The translations under genes and the position numbers were made by a program. The notes below the pieces were generated by a model. That model was not told where the DNA came from, made no database searches, and saw nothing but the letters and a program-made list of their open reading frames with translations. A stretch of 5,927 bases of DNA from Clostridiales bacterium (GTDB lineage Bacteria; Bacillota; Clostridia; Oscillospirales; Oscillospiraceae), in contig SFHI01000090.1 of the NCBI GenBank assembly GCA_004555705.1, positions 1 to 5,927 of the forward strand, given 5' to 3'. Each line of letters begins with the position of its first letter. The stretch's first letter is position 1. Below, piece after piece: positions 4,536 through 5,927 of the stretch.

Positions 4536-5927
4536 ATGAAGTCTCATCTTTGGAAACGGACGCTGTGCTGTCTGCTGACGATGGCCCTGATTCTCGGGAA
4601 CATTCCGGTGTTCTCTTTTGCAGAGGAATCGGACGGTCTTTGCGAGCACCATCCTGTCCATACCCCCGAGTGCGGCTACTCCCCGGCGATCCCGGGCAGT
4701 CCCTGCACCCATGTACATACGCAGGATTGCTATCAGACGGTGGCCGAATGCGTTCACGTCCACGATGAAGCCTGCGGGTATTCCGAGGAAGCGGGGGACG
4801 CCTCCTGCGCCCACGTCTGCTCGGAGGAGTACGGCTGTTTCAAGCTGGTGCCGGACTGTCACCATGTCCATGACGAGAGCTGCGGCTATGTGGAAGCGGC
4901 TGCGGAGCAGCCCTGCGCCTATGTCTGCCAGGATTGCGCGGAAGCCCCGGAATATCCCTCTGAGCCTGAGGAGGATCCTTCCGAACCCTCTGAGCCTGAG
5001 GAGGATCCTTCCGAACCCTCCGAGCCCGAAGTGGATGAAGCCGTAGAGGCCGTCCGCGCCCTGATCGAGGCCCTCCCCACCCTGGAGGAAATCAAGGCCA
5101 TGCCCATGGACGAGCAGGCAGAGGTTTACAAACAGGTGCAGGAAGCCTACAATGCCTACAATGCCCTGACCGATGACCAGAAGGCTCAGCTCCCCGAAGC
5201 GGAGGGAATTTTTGCTCCCCTGTTTGATTATTTTAATTCTTTGGTCACTGCAATATGGGACGGTGCCGGATCTGCCTCCAGTCCCTATCTCATCAATAAT
5301 GAAGAAGATCTTCGCGCCCTTGCGCAGAGCACATATGATGGAGATACACAGGCAAATACTTATTTTACCCTTACCGGCAATATCACTTTAACCGAAGCAT
5401 GGACACCCATCGGTACAGATGCCACAAAATTCAGCGGTATTTTTAACGGACAGGGTTATACCATCTCCGGCATCTCCGGCACCGGTTCCTATCTGGGATT
5501 GTTCGCTTACCTCGGCGGTGGTGCCCGGGTCGAGAATGTGAATGTGGCGGCCGTAGACCTTTCCGGCGGGCCATATCTGGCCGGTATTGCGGCTGTTGCA
5601 GACCATACAGGCGGACAAATTGTAATTCGGAACTGTCATGCTCTCAGCGGAACGATCTCCGGCATTGATTCCGATGATACTTCGGTTCGCTGTCTGGCAG
5701 GTATTGTGGGCTATGGCTATGGTGGAACAAGCCTTGTAATCGAAAAGTGCACCAATTCCGTGTATATCAATGCGGGAGACAATTCTAATTACTCTGGCGG
5801 CATTGCAGGTTCTGTCAATAGCGCGACGATTACCAGCTGTATAAACTATGCCAATGTTGATGGTAATGCTTATTCTGAAGAAAATGGTTCCTCCTATTTC
5901 GGAGGAATTTGTGGGGAAGCCTCCGGA
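4536..5927 (+). CDS. Secreted GLUG-repeat surface protein with Cys/His-rich N-terminal module (partial, 3' end beyond window)
   Basis: The frame stays open from ATG 4536 to the window edge (464 codons). TAGGAGG (4522-4528) lies 7 nt upstream. Residues 1-29 are a signal peptide (basic start, hydrophobic CCLLTMALILGNIPVF, likely cleavage after SFA), so the protein is exported. Residues 36-134 hold 14 Cys and 11 His, including C-x-H-x-H-x3-C at 57-65, 72-80 and 108-116 and a variant at 36-46; this suggests metal binding or disulfides. Residues 141-165 are an acidic Pro-rich linker (SEPEEDPSEP repeated). Residues about 168-235 look helical (EEIKAMPMDEQAEVYKQVQEA...LTDDQKAQLP). From about 240 a beta-helix-like region follows, with FNGQGYTISGIS (303-314) and GLUG-like units near 319-342, 347-375, 387-413, 419-443 and 454 onward (such as SGGIAGSVNSATITSCINYA). 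A role as adhesin or cell-wall-attached surface protein is inferred; the anchor region is not visible. Confidence 0.9.
   Translation, partial: MKSHLWKRTLCCLLTMALILGNIPVFSFAEESDGLCEHHPVHTPECGYSPAIPGSPCTHVHTQDCYQTVAECVHVHDEACGYSEEAGDASCAHVCSEEYGCFKLVPDCHHVHDESCGYVEAAAEQPCAYVCQDCAEAPEYPSEPEEDPSEPSEPEEDPSEPSEPEVDEAVEAVRALIEALPTLEEIKAMPMDEQAEVYKQVQEAYNAYNALTDDQKAQLPEAEGIFAPLFDYFNSLVTAIWDGAGSASSPYLINNEEDLRALAQSTYDGDTQANTYFTLTGNITLTEAWTPIGTDATKFSGIFNGQGYTISGISGTGSYLGLFAYLGGGARVENVNVAAVDLSGGPYLAGIAAVADHTGGQIVIRNCHALSGTISGIDSDDTSVRCLAGIVGYGYGGTSLVIEKCTNSVYINAGDNSNYSGGIAGSVNSATITSCINYANVDGNAYSEENGSSYFGGICGEASG
4956..5030 (+). repeat. 30-bp in-frame tandem repeat
   Basis: Two identical 30-bp units (4956-4985 and 4986-5015) each encode PSEPEEDPSE. 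A diverged 15-bp partial third unit follows (5016-5030, PSEPE). The repeat forms an acidic, Pro-rich spacer between the Cys/His module and the helical domain. Perfect identity at DNA level suggests recent duplication and possible length variation between strains. Confidence 0.9.

Noticed and set aside
4618..5046. Alternative frames within the surface protein gene, including the Ser/Gly-rich minus frame 4919-5107
   Set aside because: They are shadows; the frame from 4536 has signal peptide, RBS, promoter and recognisable repeats.

Overview
The window looks like a chromosomal stretch from a GC-rich member of the Clostridia (Bacillota), plausibly a gut Oscillospiraceae/Eubacteriales organism. 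This is an inference from three things: strong GGAGG-type ribosome binding sites combined with GC-rich coding sequence, a secreted GLUG-repeat surface protein carrying a Cys/His-rich N-terminal module of the kind seen in gut Clostridia, and abundant short palindromic intergenic repeats. No rRNA, tRNA, CRISPR array, transposase or phage gene is visible.

Layout. Positions 1-103 hold the right part of a palindromic repeat element. Positions 204-3550 are a tightly packed four-gene operon on the + strand: an ECF-type sigma factor, a six-helix membrane protein of unknown function, an ABC ATPase, and an ABC-2-like permease with a large extracytoplasmic domain. Every junction overlaps (4, 10 and about 23 nt), so the genes are probably translationally coupled and act as one unit. 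The simplest reading is a self-contained regulated ABC exporter or stress module: the sigma factor directs transcription, ATPase and permease form the transporter, and the small membrane protein is either a second membrane subunit or the missing partner that restrains the sigma factor. No classical anti-sigma gene is present.

Positions 3551-4462 contain no convincing gene. They are a repeat island with four inverted-repeat structures: a 210-bp element bounded by 12-bp terminal inverted repeats, a long GC-rich hairpin that may end the operon transcript, a 113-bp element with hairpin-forming ends, and a roughly 160-bp element with imperfect ends. The 12-mer AAATTGTTGTTT or its complement occurs four times in the window, and copies bracket the operon. 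Two different repeat families show paired compensatory substitutions that preserve hairpin stems, which is the clearest structural signal here.

Positions 4536-5927 are the first 464 codons of a large secreted protein that runs off the right edge. It has a good sigma-70-like extended -10 promoter, a strong ribosome binding site, a signal peptide, four C-x-H-x-H-x3-C type units, a short acidic Pro-rich tandem repeat, a helical domain, then GLUG-like beta-helix repeats. Base composition drops sharply where the helical domain meets the repeats, suggesting a mosaic gene.
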